Counted from the first letter of the stretch, positions 1 through 8,490 are shown. The stretch: 64,000 bases of DNA from Spirosoma sordidisoli (GCF_004138325.1 NZ_SBLB01000008.1:124001-188000), one strand, 5' to 3'. The notes: generated by a model from the sequence alone, not told the origin. Translations and numbers: made by a program.

Positions 1-128
1 TGCCGTTTTGTTGATACAAAGCTACCAGGTGGCCCAGGGGCTGACAATCACGAAAAAGTCACAAAAGCATGTTGGAATTAGTTAATTATTACCAGTATCT
101 TAGTCGAGATTTTGAATAAGGGGACAGC

Positions 129-1151
129 ATGAAGGAGATCCGACTCACCCGCAGTTTTCTGAGCAAACCGATCAACAGCATTCTGATTTTGCTGGGTATC
201 ATTTTGCTCATTGAAGCGGTTTCATGGTCGATTGGCTACGCCATTAAACTTGACAAAGTAGAGAAAGCAGGCGGCTTTCTCAGCTATGTCGGGTTGGTGG
301 TGCGGGTTTTGTTCCTGCCTGAGTTGGTTACGCTTATCATCACTATTGCACTCATTAACCGCTATCACAAGTGGATAAAGCTGGTTTCGGTCGAAAACGA
401 CTGGCAGGCTGTAGGGCTGTACGAGCTCAAATTTCTGCCTGTTCTGGGGATGGCATTCTGGATATTCAATCCTTTCACACAAACCGTCCGGTACATACTG
501 GAACAGTTCCCCACTTATTCGCTATCAGATTATCTCACTTTTTACCTGGTAGGCACCTACAACTGGGCCACTTACTTTAAGTATTTATTCCCAGTCATAC
601 TAATCGGTTACATAGCCTTAAATATTTCGCTGCTGTCAGACTTTCTGAAACAGCGCCGGGAAGCCCAGGAAGCCGCCGAGGCCAAAGCCACCAAAGCCGC
701 TCAGGAAGCGCTGGCCCTATCGGCCACGTTTGTACCTAAACCCACTCCTACCACGCCATCGCCTTATCTGACCCAGTTGAAAGGCAAAAATGGCGGTGGT
801 GAGCTAACTTTTCCGATCAACGAAGTCTGCTTCTTTACGGTAGAAGACCGGAGTTATTACGCAGAGCTGACCAAAGGGCGATATCTGGTGAGCAAAACGC
901 TGAATGAACTCGAAACCGAAGTCGACCCAAGTGTCTTTTTCCGAATAAAGCGAGACTATATCATCAACCGCCAGGCTGTTCAGCATTACTCATACTGGGA
1001 GAATGGCAAGTATATAGTACGGCTTAATACCCCCGATGCACACGAGATCATTGTTCCCCGGGCTCGTATGCAGGAATTCAGAGAATGGCTGCAAAACACC
1101 CAGTCATCACAGACAGACACCGCTGCGGATTCGTTCGTTCTCACCTCCTGA
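129..1151 (+). CDS. Membrane-anchored LytTR DNA-binding regulator
   Basis: The 340-residue protein begins with about four hydrophobic stretches (near residues 17-37, 55-77, 103-122 and 152-171). An Ala/Glu-rich, probably helical linker follows (about 173-200), then a Pro/Thr-rich hinge and a C-terminal LytTR domain (about 228-321). The LytTR signature is clear: a VCFFTVEDRSYYAEL-type first strand, then the FFRIKRDYIINRQAV segment typical of family DNA-contact regions. It has no receiver domain, so it is probably a one-component regulator sensing at or within the inner membrane. Membrane LytTR proteins of this layout are common in Bacteroidota; ligand and targets are unknown. The ATG at 129 follows an AAGGGGA stretch that can serve as a ribosome site. 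It converges on the LuxR-type gene, with only 3 bases between the two stop codons. Family assignment is firm; the sensory role is inference. Confidence 0.85.
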   Translation: MKEIRLTRSFLSKPINSILILLGIILLIEAVSWSIGYAIKLDKVEKAGGFLSYVGLVVRVLFLPELVTLIITIALINRYHKWIKLVSVENDWQAVGLYELKFLPVLGMAFWIFNPFTQTVRYILEQFPTYSLSDYLTFYLVGTYNWATYFKYLFPVILIGYIALNISLLSDFLKQRREAQEAAEAKATKAAQEALALSATFVPKPTPTTPSPYLTQLKGKNGGGELTFPINEVCFFTVEDRSYYAELTKGRYLVSKTLNELETEVDPSVFFRIKRDYIINRQAVQHYSYWENGKYIVRLNTPDAHEIIVPRARMQEFREWLQNTQSSQTDTAADSFVLTS

Positions 1152-1154
1152 TCA

Positions 1155-1850
1155 TTACAAGTAGCTCTTGACAGCAATACCATAGCGCGGTAACTGCCTG
1201 CAGCTGCTCAACTCCAGTTTTTTGGCGATATGAGCCTTGTGGTTAATAGCTGTTCTGTAGCTTATGCCCAGTTGCTCGGCTATTTCGGTAGCCGTATGCC
1301 CGTTGGCAACCATCTTTAGTACCTCTCGCTCCCGATCGGTGAGCCGCTTGAGTTCATTGCGTGTACTGTCGGCCAGAATTTCAACCCCGAAATTCTTGAG
1401 CAACGCCATAAATCCCGTACTGTAATAACACCCTCCGCTACTTACCGTCTGGAAACAGCGGTGCAGTTCTTCGAGACCGTCACTGGCGTACAGAAACCCG
1501 AAAAAACCCAATTGCATCGCATTGGCAATCATCCGTAAATCCGGTTTACTGGCGTACAGTATGAACTTGGTTTGCTGGTTCGATTGCCGCATCTGATGAA
1601 CAATATCGAAACTCTGCCGGCCTGATATCTCTGACTCCAGAATAACACACTGCGGACGCTTGACCCGAATCTGCTGTAGTGTATCTTCAACCTCTACCGC
1701 ACGACCTACTACATTATATCCCTGCTCTTTGAGGAGCTGGCTTAATACCTCGCACGTGAACACTTCTGACTGAGCTACGAGTATTGAAAAATCCCGGCGT
1801 CGAATCGCAAAACTTTTGGCGGCTTCCTGGCCGTCGGTTGAGTAGTTCAT
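1155..1850 (-). CDS. LuxR/NarL-type regulator with degenerate (pseudo-) receiver domain
   Basis: The 231-residue protein has the NarL layout: an N-terminal receiver-like fold (about residues 20-140) and a C-terminal LuxR helix-turn-helix (about 166-225; LTDREREVLKMVANGHTATE, then IAEQLGISYRTAINHKAHI). In the receiver, the residues needed for phosphorylation are missing. The acidic pair expected after the first strand reads Gln27-Ser28, the phospho-acceptor Asp is Glu72 (VILESEISG), and the conserved Lys of strand five is Tyr121. Glu at the acceptor position can mimic the phosphorylated state, so the protein may be constitutively active or may answer a non-phosphate signal; that is inference. 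No histidine kinase adjoins it. A dyad-symmetric repeat array lies 65-170 bases upstream of its start, a good candidate operator. It converges on the LytTR gene. Confidence 0.85.
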   Translation of the reverse strand: MNYSTDGQEAAKSFAIRRRDFSILVAQSEVFTCEVLSQLLKEQGYNVVGRAVEVEDTLQQIRVKRPQCVILESEISGRQSFDIVHQMRQSNQQTKFILYASKPDLRMIANAMQLGFFGFLYASDGLEELHRCFQTVSSGGCYYSTGFMALLKNFGVEILADSTRNELKRLTDREREVLKMVANGHTATEIAEQLGISYRTAINHKAHIAKKLELSSCRQLPRYGIAVKSYL

Positions 1851-1918
1851 AATATACTAGGTTGCATAGGTGCTGAAATCTAAAGCTCACCTGCCCGACA
1901 AGGCAAGGGTCGATGTCT

Positions 1919-2018
1919 GAAATCACCTATTTTCCGTCTGAAATCACCCATAAAGGTTTGTTGGCGTCTAAAGCCATCCGACTTTATGGGTGATTTCACG
2001 CATAAAAAGGGTGATTTC
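1919..2018. promoter_or_regulatory. Dyad-symmetric four-site array (candidate operator)
   Basis: Four copies of the octamer GAAATCAC lie here: two in forward orientation at 1919-1926 and 1940-1947, and two inverted at 1990-1997 and 2011-2018. Within each arm the copies are exactly 21 bases apart, two helical turns. The arms are mirror images about 1968.5. The 37-base arms (1919-1955 and 1982-2018) match at about 31 positions, with 17 consecutive identical bases nearest the centre, separated by a 26-base spacer. A weaker CTGAAATC sits at 1873-1880. The array lies between the LuxR-type gene (start 1850) and a rightward small gene. That fits an operator binding cooperative dimers, but a cruciform or a miniature-element remnant is also possible. 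Confidence 0.6.
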
Positions 2019-2022
2019 ACGC

Positions 2023-2484
2023 ATGGTGACTTGTCTAAACGAAATAGAAGGGCCTATTTTGATCATCAGTCAAGAATCACGTACTCAAATTTTTTGTGTG
2101 ATGAATCAGGAAGAAAAGGTAATGTCGTCTGGATACGAAGCGTCATCAGTAGAAGTACAAAACGTGATTATCGAGTGGGCAAAAGCTGCCGAAGCGTTTC
2201 ATCAGCGTTATGGAAAGCTAACTGAGGTTATCAACGTTTTACAAGTTACGGCCCGGCGAAATCCTGGTGCCAATAAAGCAAAGCTGCGTCGGCTCGTCGC
2301 CCTGCGGCAACACATGAGCGATGCGCTTATGACACTGTTGCTGGATATGTCTGGTCAAAAACCAGGACGTTCTGCACAACCATCAAAACCAGGTCAGCTG
2401 CGTTCGCATACCTGCCTCCTGGATGAGCTAAACCGCGAAATTGACGCTGAATTGGTCAGTTTCAGCAATGTAGCCCAAGCATAG
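2023..2484 (+). CDS. Hypothetical small protein, family not recognised
   Basis: I do not recognise this protein. From the ATG at 2023 it would have 153 residues; an internal ATG at 2101 (MNQEEKVMSSGYEAS) gives 127 and is at least as plausible. The frame also extends upstream through a GTG at 1990, but that would run through the repeat array and is less likely. The product is soluble-looking, with no signal peptide or membrane segment. Its middle is helical with many charged and Ala/Leu residues (about residues 40-95), followed by a Gly/Ser/Pro/Lys stretch and an acidic tail. It stands alone, divergent from the LuxR-type regulator across the symmetric array, which suggests it could be a target of that regulator. 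It is followed by a good terminator. Existence as a gene is likely; start and function are uncertain. Confidence 0.5.
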   Translation: MVTCLNEIEGPILIISQESRTQIFCVMNQEEKVMSSGYEASSVEVQNVIIEWAKAAEAFHQRYGKLTEVINVLQVTARRNPGANKAKLRRLVALRQHMSDALMTLLLDMSGQKPGRSAQPSKPGQLRSHTCLLDELNREIDAELVSFSNVAQA

Positions 2485-2513
2485 TGTTCACTTCCCTATT
2501 GATAAAGGTAAGT

Positions 2514-2540
2514 CCCTCGATTCGTCGAGGGGCTTTTTTT
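2514..2540 (+). terminator. Rho-independent terminator after the small hypothetical gene
   Basis: A 7-bp stem (CCCTCGA/TCGAGGG) closed by a TTCG tetraloop at 2514-2531 is followed by GC and seven T residues (2534-2540). This is a textbook intrinsic terminator on the + strand. The remaining bases up to the dnaG stop are AT-rich with no feature I can support. Confidence 0.85.
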
Positions 2541-2680
2541 ATGGTAAACGTAGTAAATATTTACTACGCGATGAACACAAATTGATTAAATGAATAGTAA
2601 ATGTTAGCATTATTGCTAATACACATACAAATTCACAAATAGTTACTTTCCAGGAAAAATCCAATTTTAACTCAGACAGA

Positions 2681-4729
2681 TCAGCCCGAAATAACGGTTC
2701 CCAACAGGGACGAAATCTGCATATCAATTCGCTTGAAATGCATGAACTCGGTCATAAGCTGATCAGCTTCTTCAGGAGTTTTGCTGCTGACCTCGCGGAG
2801 TTGTTGTTGAAGGGTAACCATGCGTTGCTCGGCCAGCATTTTCTTGATGCGCAGCACGTTTTTCCAGGCTGCTTCGGCCAGGATTTTCACTTCCTCTTCT
2901 GACGGGACGAATATCTCGTGTTTCTCCCACCCATCACTGATCTCGTACCGGGGGGTTGTCAGATTGATAGCCTGGTGCTGCATGTCGGCAGCACTCGCAT
3001 TCGGCACAACGGCCGGGTTTCGGTTCAGGAAGTCGTGGGCCAGCAGGATCTCTCCCCGACTATAAGCCTCCCGATACAAGGTTAACATCAGATCATAGGG
3101 CGAAGTTTGAAACTCGATCTCATGCAACTCCGAGAGCACATACTGGCAGAGCGTAATGCCGGGCTCCAGTTCCCGGGCTCCGTAGTTCATCAGCAACCGG
3201 ATACATTCTTCCTCCTGAAACGAGAGCGGAGTACGGGCCGTTGCCGCCAAACTGGGCCTGGGGGGCGCTGCTGCTTCATCGGGAGGCATATCAACGCTCA
3301 GTCCGTTAAGCAGGGCATTGATCTCCTCCAGCGACGCATCGGGTTCGGGGTTGCCGCCGGCTGGTTGCTGGCGGTTGTTACGATCGCGTTGGCGTTCGGC
3401 CTCTTTCTGCCGCTGATCCTGCTGTTGTCTGAGAAGCCGGTTGATCTCCGAGATGACCGACTGTTCACTCACGTGAAATACCTGCGCCACCCGCTGCGAC
3501 AGGGTCTGGCGTTTAAGCGGGTCGGGTATTCGGGTGATACTGGCGCATACGTCCGAAATTCCTTCGGCTCGTTTGAGGGGATTATCGCCGGCTTCGGCCA
3601 GCCACTGACTGGCTTTGAAATCGATGAAATCTTTCGAGTGGTTCCGGATATACAGTTTAAAGGCATCGGCCCCTACTTTATGCACGTAGCTATCCGGGTC
3701 TTCGCCATCGGGTAACAGCAGCAGCCGCAGGTTCAACCCTTCTTCCAGCACCATGTCGAGACCGCGCAGGGCCGCTTTGATACCAGCTGCGTCGCCATCG
3801 TAGAGGATGGTCACGTTGGGAGTGAAACGGGCAATCAGCCGGATCTGCTCGGTAGTCAGCGAGGTACCCGACGAGGCCACAACGTTTTTTATTCCAGCCT
3901 GATGCAGCGAAATAACATCGGTATACCCTTCTGTCAGGTAGCATACATCCTCCTGCCGAATGGCCTGCTTGGCCTGAAAGATGCCGTATAGCACCTGGCT
4001 CTTGTGGTAGACCGTTGTTTCGGGCGAGTTCAGGTACTTTGGCTGCGTTTTATCGGCCTTTAGAATACGCGCGCCAAAGGCAATGACCCGACCCGACACA
4101 TTATGGATCGGGAACATGACGCGCCCCCTGAAGCGGTCGAAGGTCTTGTTATTTTCCTTGCTTAAAATGAGTCCGGCTTTCTCGAGCAAATCGCGGCTGT
4201 ATCCACGGCGGCTGCCTTCCTGCAGGAGGGCGTCCCACTGATCAAGGCTGTATCCCAGGTCGAAAGCCTCGATGGTTGGGTTCGTGAAGCCACGTTCCCG
4301 AAAGTAACTCAGGCCGATGCTCTTGCCTTCGTCTGTTTGCAATAAGGTTTCCTGAAAAAACGTCTTGGCAAAGTTCAGCACGATCAGCAGGCTCTCCCGC
4401 TCATTCTGGCGCAGCAGATCTTCGGGTGTCTGCTCCTGTTCTTCGATCTCGATACCGTATTTCTTGGCCAGATAGCGCAACGCTTCGCCATAGCCAATGT
4501 TCTCGATATCCATGACGAACTTGACAGCGTCTCCTGCCTTGCCGCAACCAAAACACTTGTAAATCTGCCGCGACGGGTTTACGTTGAACGAAGGCGACTT
4601 CTCATTGTGGAAGGGACAGCAGGCGGTATAGTTACTACCGCGCTTCTTGAGCGAGACAAAATCGCCGACCACCTCCAGGATATCTGCCGCCTGCCGGATT
4701 CGTTCAACCGTTTCTTCAGGAATTCGCAT
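2681..4729 (-). CDS. dnaG: DNA primase
   Basis: DnaG makes the RNA primers for lagging-strand and initiation DNA synthesis at the replication fork. The 682-residue protein has the full bacterial layout. The N-terminal CHC2 zinc ribbon has ligands Cys38, His41, Cys59 and Cys62 (CPFH ... CFGC). The catalytic core with its TOPRIM fold shows the acidic motif LTEGYTDVISLHQAG and the metal-binding YDGDAAG. A longer, less conserved C-terminal region (beyond about 440, with a Gln/Arg-rich linker) corresponds to the helicase-interaction domain. Length is normal to slightly long. The start MRIPEETVERIR is the usual family N-terminus. It is transcribed alone, divergently from the haloperoxidase-like gene; the usual rpsU/rpoD partners are not adjacent here. 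Confidence 0.97.
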   Translation of the reverse strand: MRIPEETVERIRQAADILEVVGDFVSLKKRGSNYTACCPFHNEKSPSFNVNPSRQIYKCFGCGKAGDAVKFVMDIENIGYGEALRYLAKKYGIEIEEQEQTPEDLLRQNERESLLIVLNFAKTFFQETLLQTDEGKSIGLSYFRERGFTNPTIEAFDLGYSLDQWDALLQEGSRRGYSRDLLEKAGLILSKENNKTFDRFRGRVMFPIHNVSGRVIAFGARILKADKTQPKYLNSPETTVYHKSQVLYGIFQAKQAIRQEDVCYLTEGYTDVISLHQAGIKNVVASSGTSLTTEQIRLIARFTPNVTILYDGDAAGIKAALRGLDMVLEEGLNLRLLLLPDGEDPDSYVHKVGADAFKLYIRNHSKDFIDFKASQWLAEAGDNPLKRAEGISDVCASITRIPDPLKRQTLSQRVAQVFHVSEQSVISEINRLLRQQQDQRQKEAERQRDRNNRQQPAGGNPEPDASLEEINALLNGLSVDMPPDEAAAPPRPSLAATARTPLSFQEEECIRLLMNYGARELEPGITLCQYVLSELHEIEFQTSPYDLMLTLYREAYSRGEILLAHDFLNRNPAVVPNASAADMQHQAINLTTPRYEISDGWEKHEIFVPSEEEVKILAEAAWKNVLRIKKMLAEQRMVTLQQQLREVSSKTPEEADQLMTEFMHFKRIDMQISSLLGTVISG

Positions 4730-4820
4730 TGGATTTCATTACGTAAATGAGTACCCAAATTTACGCCGAAACGCGTCGCAATGACGGTTTCATACAGATA
4801 GCTCACACCTGTTTTGGCAG

Positions 4821-4828
4821 TATTTTTG
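4821..4828 (+). promoter_or_regulatory. Candidate -7 promoter box upstream of the haloperoxidase gene
   Basis: TATTTTTG matches the Bacteroidota -7 consensus TAnnTTTG exactly and points toward the gene at 4895. No convincing -33 TTG is visible at the expected distance, so this is a candidate only. Confidence 0.35.
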
Positions 4829-4841
4829 CTATTTATATAGT

Positions 4842-4859
4842 TGATCGCAAATGTGATCA
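4842..4859. promoter_or_regulatory. 18-bp near-palindrome in the dnaG/haloperoxidase divergent region
   Basis: TGATCGCAAATGTGATCA has perfect 5-base outer arms and pairs at 7 of 9 positions. Its size and spacing resemble operators bound by CRP/FNR-family dimers. It lies downstream of the candidate -7 box for the + strand gene, a position typical of repressor sites. The binding factor is unknown. Confidence 0.4.
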
Positions 4860-4894
4860 TGCGTAGAGTGGGTCTCAAAATCACGTAACACCGT

Positions 4895-6289
4895 ATGAAC
4901 CGACAAGTACTTCCCGCTAGATATATGCCCCCACCTGGCCAAAATCGCCTTATTTCGATAGCTATACTTTCTCTGCTGGTTCTGCTACAGTCGTGCCGCA
5001 AACAGCCTGACGATGTAGTAGCCCCTAACGGCAAACCAACCAACCTGTACTCGGCGGATGTGGCTACCAAATGGGCCTCCCTTCAACTTAAGCTAACGAA
5101 AACTACGGCTGGGTTTACCCCGCCCGTTGCGTCGCGTGCTTTGGGATATGCCGGCCTTACTATGTATGAGTCAGTCGTACCTGGTATCACCAACCGCAAA
5201 TCGCTGGTAGGGCAGCTCCAGGGCCTGACAGCTTTGCCTTTACCAGAGATCGGCAAAACCTATAACTGGGCACTTAGCGCTAATGCTGCACAGGCCGCTA
5301 TCCTTCGTAGTCTGTATGCCAATACCTCGGCTGCTAACAAAACCACTATCGACTCGCTCGAAACGGCTTTGCTAACTCAATTTAAAGACAAAGACGAAAC
5401 CATAAATCAACGGTCGGTAACCTTCGGCACCGCAATTGCCAATGCGGTATTCGAATACTCAAAGTCAGACGGTGGCCATGAAGGGTACAGCCGTAACTTC
5501 CCGACCAGCTACGTCGTTCCAACAGGTGCCGGTATGTGGCAACCGACCGAGAACGGTATAAAAATTCCGATGCAGCCCTACTGGGGACGTAACCGAACGT
5601 TTGTAAAAGCCAATGATGAACTGGCTGTACCGAAGCCTCTGGCTTATTCAACCAACACTAACTCGGCGTTTTTCAAGCAGTACATGGATGTCTATAACAA
5701 GTCAAAAGTGCTGACCCAGACTGAGAAAGAAATTGCCGTCTGGTGGGCCGACAACCCCGGCGAAACGTTTACACCACCTGGTCACTCCTACAACATTGCC
5801 CAGATTGTAGTAACGACTGCCAAAGCCAATCTGGCCAAGGCGGCAGAGACATTTGCGCGTACCGGCCTGGCAGTCTCGGATGCATTCATACTGTGCTGGC
5901 GATGCAAGTTTCTCTACAACAACCTGCGCCCCTACACCTACGTGCGACTCGCCATTGACCCCGCCTGGGTTCCGTTCTGGCCAGCTCCGCCCTTCCCGGG
6001 CTTCCCGTCTGGTCATGCTACCCAGTCCTCGTCGGCAGCTACTGTACTGGCGGCTATGTACGGTGAAAAATTCACCTTTACGGACAATTCGCACGTCAAC
6101 CGCGTTAAGGATGCAGCGCGGAATGTAGAATTCAAAGCCCGTACATTTACATCATTTTCCGCTTCGGCGAAAGAATCGGCAGATTCGCGTTTTTACGGCA
6201 ACATACATACCGCACAGGATAACGAAACAGGGCTGGCTGAAGGCAGGAAGATCGGCGCTAACATAAACGCTCTCGCCTGGACGAAATAG
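4895..6289 (+). CDS. Exported vanadium-dependent haloperoxidase / PAP2-family lipoprotein
   Basis: The N-terminus carries a hydrophobic segment ending in a lipobox (LLQSC, Cys34), so the 464-residue product should be a lipoprotein of the cell envelope. The C-terminal part has the PAP2/vanadium-haloperoxidase active site: the PFPGFPSGHATQSS motif near residue 370 and the second motif RFYGNIHTAQD with its catalytic His near residue 437. Members oxidise halides with peroxide using vanadate or act as acid phosphatases; which applies here cannot be read from sequence. Length fits the secreted vanadium-haloperoxidase group rather than short PAP2 phosphatases. The ATG at 4895 gives a long charged n-region, and the ATG at 4925 is an alternative. 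It is a single-gene unit ending in a strong hairpin shared with purF. Confidence 0.85.
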   Translation: MNRQVLPARYMPPPGQNRLISIAILSLLVLLQSCRKQPDDVVAPNGKPTNLYSADVATKWASLQLKLTKTTAGFTPPVASRALGYAGLTMYESVVPGITNRKSLVGQLQGLTALPLPEIGKTYNWALSANAAQAAILRSLYANTSAANKTTIDSLETALLTQFKDKDETINQRSVTFGTAIANAVFEYSKSDGGHEGYSRNFPTSYVVPTGAGMWQPTENGIKIPMQPYWGRNRTFVKANDELAVPKPLAYSTNTNSAFFKQYMDVYNKSKVLTQTEKEIAVWWADNPGETFTPPGHSYNIAQIVVTTAKANLAKAAETFARTGLAVSDAFILCWRCKFLYNNLRPYTYVRLAIDPAWVPFWPAPPFPGFPSGHATQSSSAATVLAAMYGEKFTFTDNSHVNRVKDAARNVEFKARTFTSFSASAKESADSRFYGNIHTAQDNETGLAEGRKIGANINALAWTK

Positions 6290-6293
6290 GTCT

Positions 6294-6352
6294 AACAACA
6301 GTTCGGCCCCCGAGCGTACATAAGCGGTACGTTCGGGGGCCGAACTGTTGTT
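6294..6352. terminator. Long bidirectional terminator hairpin
   Basis: Arms at 6294-6319 and 6327-6352 form a 26-bp stem with one G-U-type mismatch and a 7-base loop. It lies between the converging haloperoxidase-like gene and purF, and its AT-rich ends give short T-tracts in both directions. It should terminate both transcripts. Confidence 0.85.
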
Positions 6353-6365
6353 TATAAAGAAGGGC

Positions 6366-8258
6366 TCAGTAAGCCCGAACGAGCTTACCCTCCATGAAGT
6401 TAACGAACGCCTTATTAACGACGTTATTCCCACCCGGCGTTGGGTAGTTACCCGTAAAGTACCAGTCGCCCGAGTGGTTGGGGCAGGCGCGGTGCAGGTT
6501 CTCAACCGTTTGGTATACCACGGCTACCTGAGCTTTGAGATCGGATGGCGTAACGATCCGGGCCACCTGCTGCGACAGTTCATCGTGCGTGAACGGTTCA
6601 AACAACGCTTTTACGTAATTTTCTTTGGCGGCATTGCCCGACTCGATGGCCGCTACACACTGGGCATAGACTTCTTCGATGACGTCTTCCTGGTTCCGCT
6701 CACGCAGCAGATCGAGCGCGGCCCGGAAACCAACGAACTCCTTGAACTTCGACATGTCGATGCCGTAGCAGTCGGGAAAACGGATTTGCGGAGCTGACGA
6801 GACAATGATGATTTTTTTGGGACCCAGCCGGTCGAGCATCTTCAGGATGCTTTTCTCAAGCGTTGTTCCCCGTACGATGGAGTCATCAACCACGACCACG
6901 TTGTCTTTACCCTTCCGGATAACTTCGAACGTTGTGTCATACACATGCGATACCATATCATCACGCTGGCTATCGTCAGTAATGAAGGTGCGTAGCTTCA
7001 CATCTTTAGAAACCAGCTTTTCTACCCGCGGCCGGAACGACAGCACCCGGTCGAGCTCCTGCTCGAACAGAATGCCCTCCATGATGGCTTTTTTCCGCTG
7101 CTTGTAGAGATATTCTTCCAGCCCTTCTACCATACCGAAGAACGCGGTTTCGGCCGTGTTCGGGATATAGGAGAAGACCGTGTTTTCGAGATCGTAATCG
7201 ATCTCTTTCAGAATCTGCGGAACCAGCAGTTTGCCGAGCATCTTACGCTCGTTATAAATATCGGGGTCGGTAGCCCGCGAGAAGTAGATCCGCTCAAAGC
7301 TGCACGACCTTTTTTCGACCGGCTGGATGAACTCGTACTCGCCGTACTCACCGTATTTGTCAACAATAAGCGCATGGCCGGGCTGTACTTCCTTGATTTC
7401 GCTGTATTCTACGTTGAATGCCGTTTTGATAGCCGGTTTCTCCGAGGCTACCACCACCACTTCATCGTCGGCATAGTAATAGGCCGGACGGATACCCGCC
7501 GGGTCGCGCGCTACGAACGAGGCTCCGTAGCCCGTCATACCAACCATGGCATAGCCACCGTCGAAATCGCGGCACGACCGGTGCAGAACCCGTTGCAGAT
7601 CGAGGTTGTCTTCGATAATGTCTGACAGGTCGGGGTTTTCGTAGATGCCCTTGAACCGGTCGAAGACGCGCTGGTTTTCTTCGTCGAGAAAATGGCCGAT
7701 TTTTTCCATCACCGTTACGGTATCGACCTTTTCTTTGGGGTGCTGACCAAGCGAAACCAGTTTGTTGAACAGGCTGTCTACGTTGGTCATGTTGAAGTTG
7801 CCGGCCATTACCAGGTTCCGGCTGCGCCAGTTGCTCTGCCGGAGCATAGGGTGGCAGTTCTCGATCTCGTTGGCGCCATGGGTGCCGTAGCGGAGATGGC
7901 CCATCCAGACTTCGCCTGTAAAAGCCACGTTCTCCTGGAGCCACTGCGCGTCTTTGGCCTTGTCCCGGTTGCCTTTGATGGCCTTCCGGAACTTCTTGTT
8001 GACCTTCTCGAAGATGTCGGTCACCGGCCGCTGATCAACGGAGCGGTAGCGGCTGATGTACCGATGGCCCGGTGGTACGTCGAGTTTGATGTTGGCAATA
8101 CCGGCCCCGTCCTGGCCCCGGTTTACCTGCTTTTCCATGAGCAGGTAGAGCTTGTTGGCTCCATAAAGAGCCGTTCCGTACTTATCAATATAATACTGGT
8201 ACGGTTTGCGGAGCCGGATTAGGGCAATGCCGCACTCATGTTTGATGGCGTCGCTCAT
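6366..8258 (-). CDS. purF: Amidophosphoribosyltransferase, Bacteroidota-type long form
   Basis: PurF transfers the amide nitrogen of glutamine to PRPP, the first committed step of purine synthesis. The product has 630 residues from the ATG at 8258 (MSDAIKHECGIALIRL). The frame is open upstream to 8384, but that extension looks non-coding. The N-terminal class II glutaminase domain begins with Cys9, which would have to become the N-terminal nucleophile by removal of an eight-residue leader. A conserved glutaminase segment (HLRYGTHGANEIENCHP) follows. The C-terminal phosphoribosyltransferase domain has the PRPP loop VVVVDDSIVRGTT. It is about 120-150 residues longer than E. coli PurF, as in many Bacteroidota homologues. 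It stands alone, with a candidate -7 box 86 bases upstream of the start. Confidence 0.93.
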   Translation of the reverse strand: MSDAIKHECGIALIRLRKPYQYYIDKYGTALYGANKLYLLMEKQVNRGQDGAGIANIKLDVPPGHRYISRYRSVDQRPVTDIFEKVNKKFRKAIKGNRDKAKDAQWLQENVAFTGEVWMGHLRYGTHGANEIENCHPMLRQSNWRSRNLVMAGNFNMTNVDSLFNKLVSLGQHPKEKVDTVTVMEKIGHFLDEENQRVFDRFKGIYENPDLSDIIEDNLDLQRVLHRSCRDFDGGYAMVGMTGYGASFVARDPAGIRPAYYYADDEVVVVASEKPAIKTAFNVEYSEIKEVQPGHALIVDKYGEYGEYEFIQPVEKRSCSFERIYFSRATDPDIYNERKMLGKLLVPQILKEIDYDLENTVFSYIPNTAETAFFGMVEGLEEYLYKQRKKAIMEGILFEQELDRVLSFRPRVEKLVSKDVKLRTFITDDSQRDDMVSHVYDTTFEVIRKGKDNVVVVDDSIVRGTTLEKSILKMLDRLGPKKIIIVSSAPQIRFPDCYGIDMSKFKEFVGFRAALDLLRERNQEDVIEEVYAQCVAAIESGNAAKENYVKALFEPFTHDELSQQVARIVTPSDLKAQVAVVYQTVENLHRACPNHSGDWYFTGNYPTPGGNNVVNKAFVNFMEGKLVRAY

Positions 8259-8343
8259 GAGGGGTTGTCGCTGAAGCGAAGAGTGTTTTGGTGAATAACG
8301 AAGTAACGACCCTCTTCGTAAAAGGGTTCGGCATCGGTATAAG

Positions 8344-8351
8344 CAAAGGTA
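8344..8351 (-). promoter_or_regulatory. Candidate -7 promoter box for purF
   Basis: On the minus strand this reads TACCTTTG, an exact TAnnTTTG match. It would place the transcript start roughly 80 bases before the purF ATG. A TTG lies at 8382-8384, but that is further upstream than the usual -33 spacing, so confidence is limited. Confidence 0.4.
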
Positions 8352-8490
8352 GAGAAAGTGAGCTGGAAACAGATGGGTTGTCAACTCATTTTACCACTTC
8401 CTCAAACGGGTAGTTTCCCGGGTTGACATTCGACCTGCGATTCGTCATATTTACAGCAATTGGCTACGGCCGAATGGATGAATAACGCCG

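Noticed and set aside
8259-8384. Longer N-terminus for purF
   Set aside because: It is Arg/Leu/Cys-rich and lacks family features; the ATG at 8258 starts at the expected leader before Cys9, and a candidate -7 box lies inside the extension.
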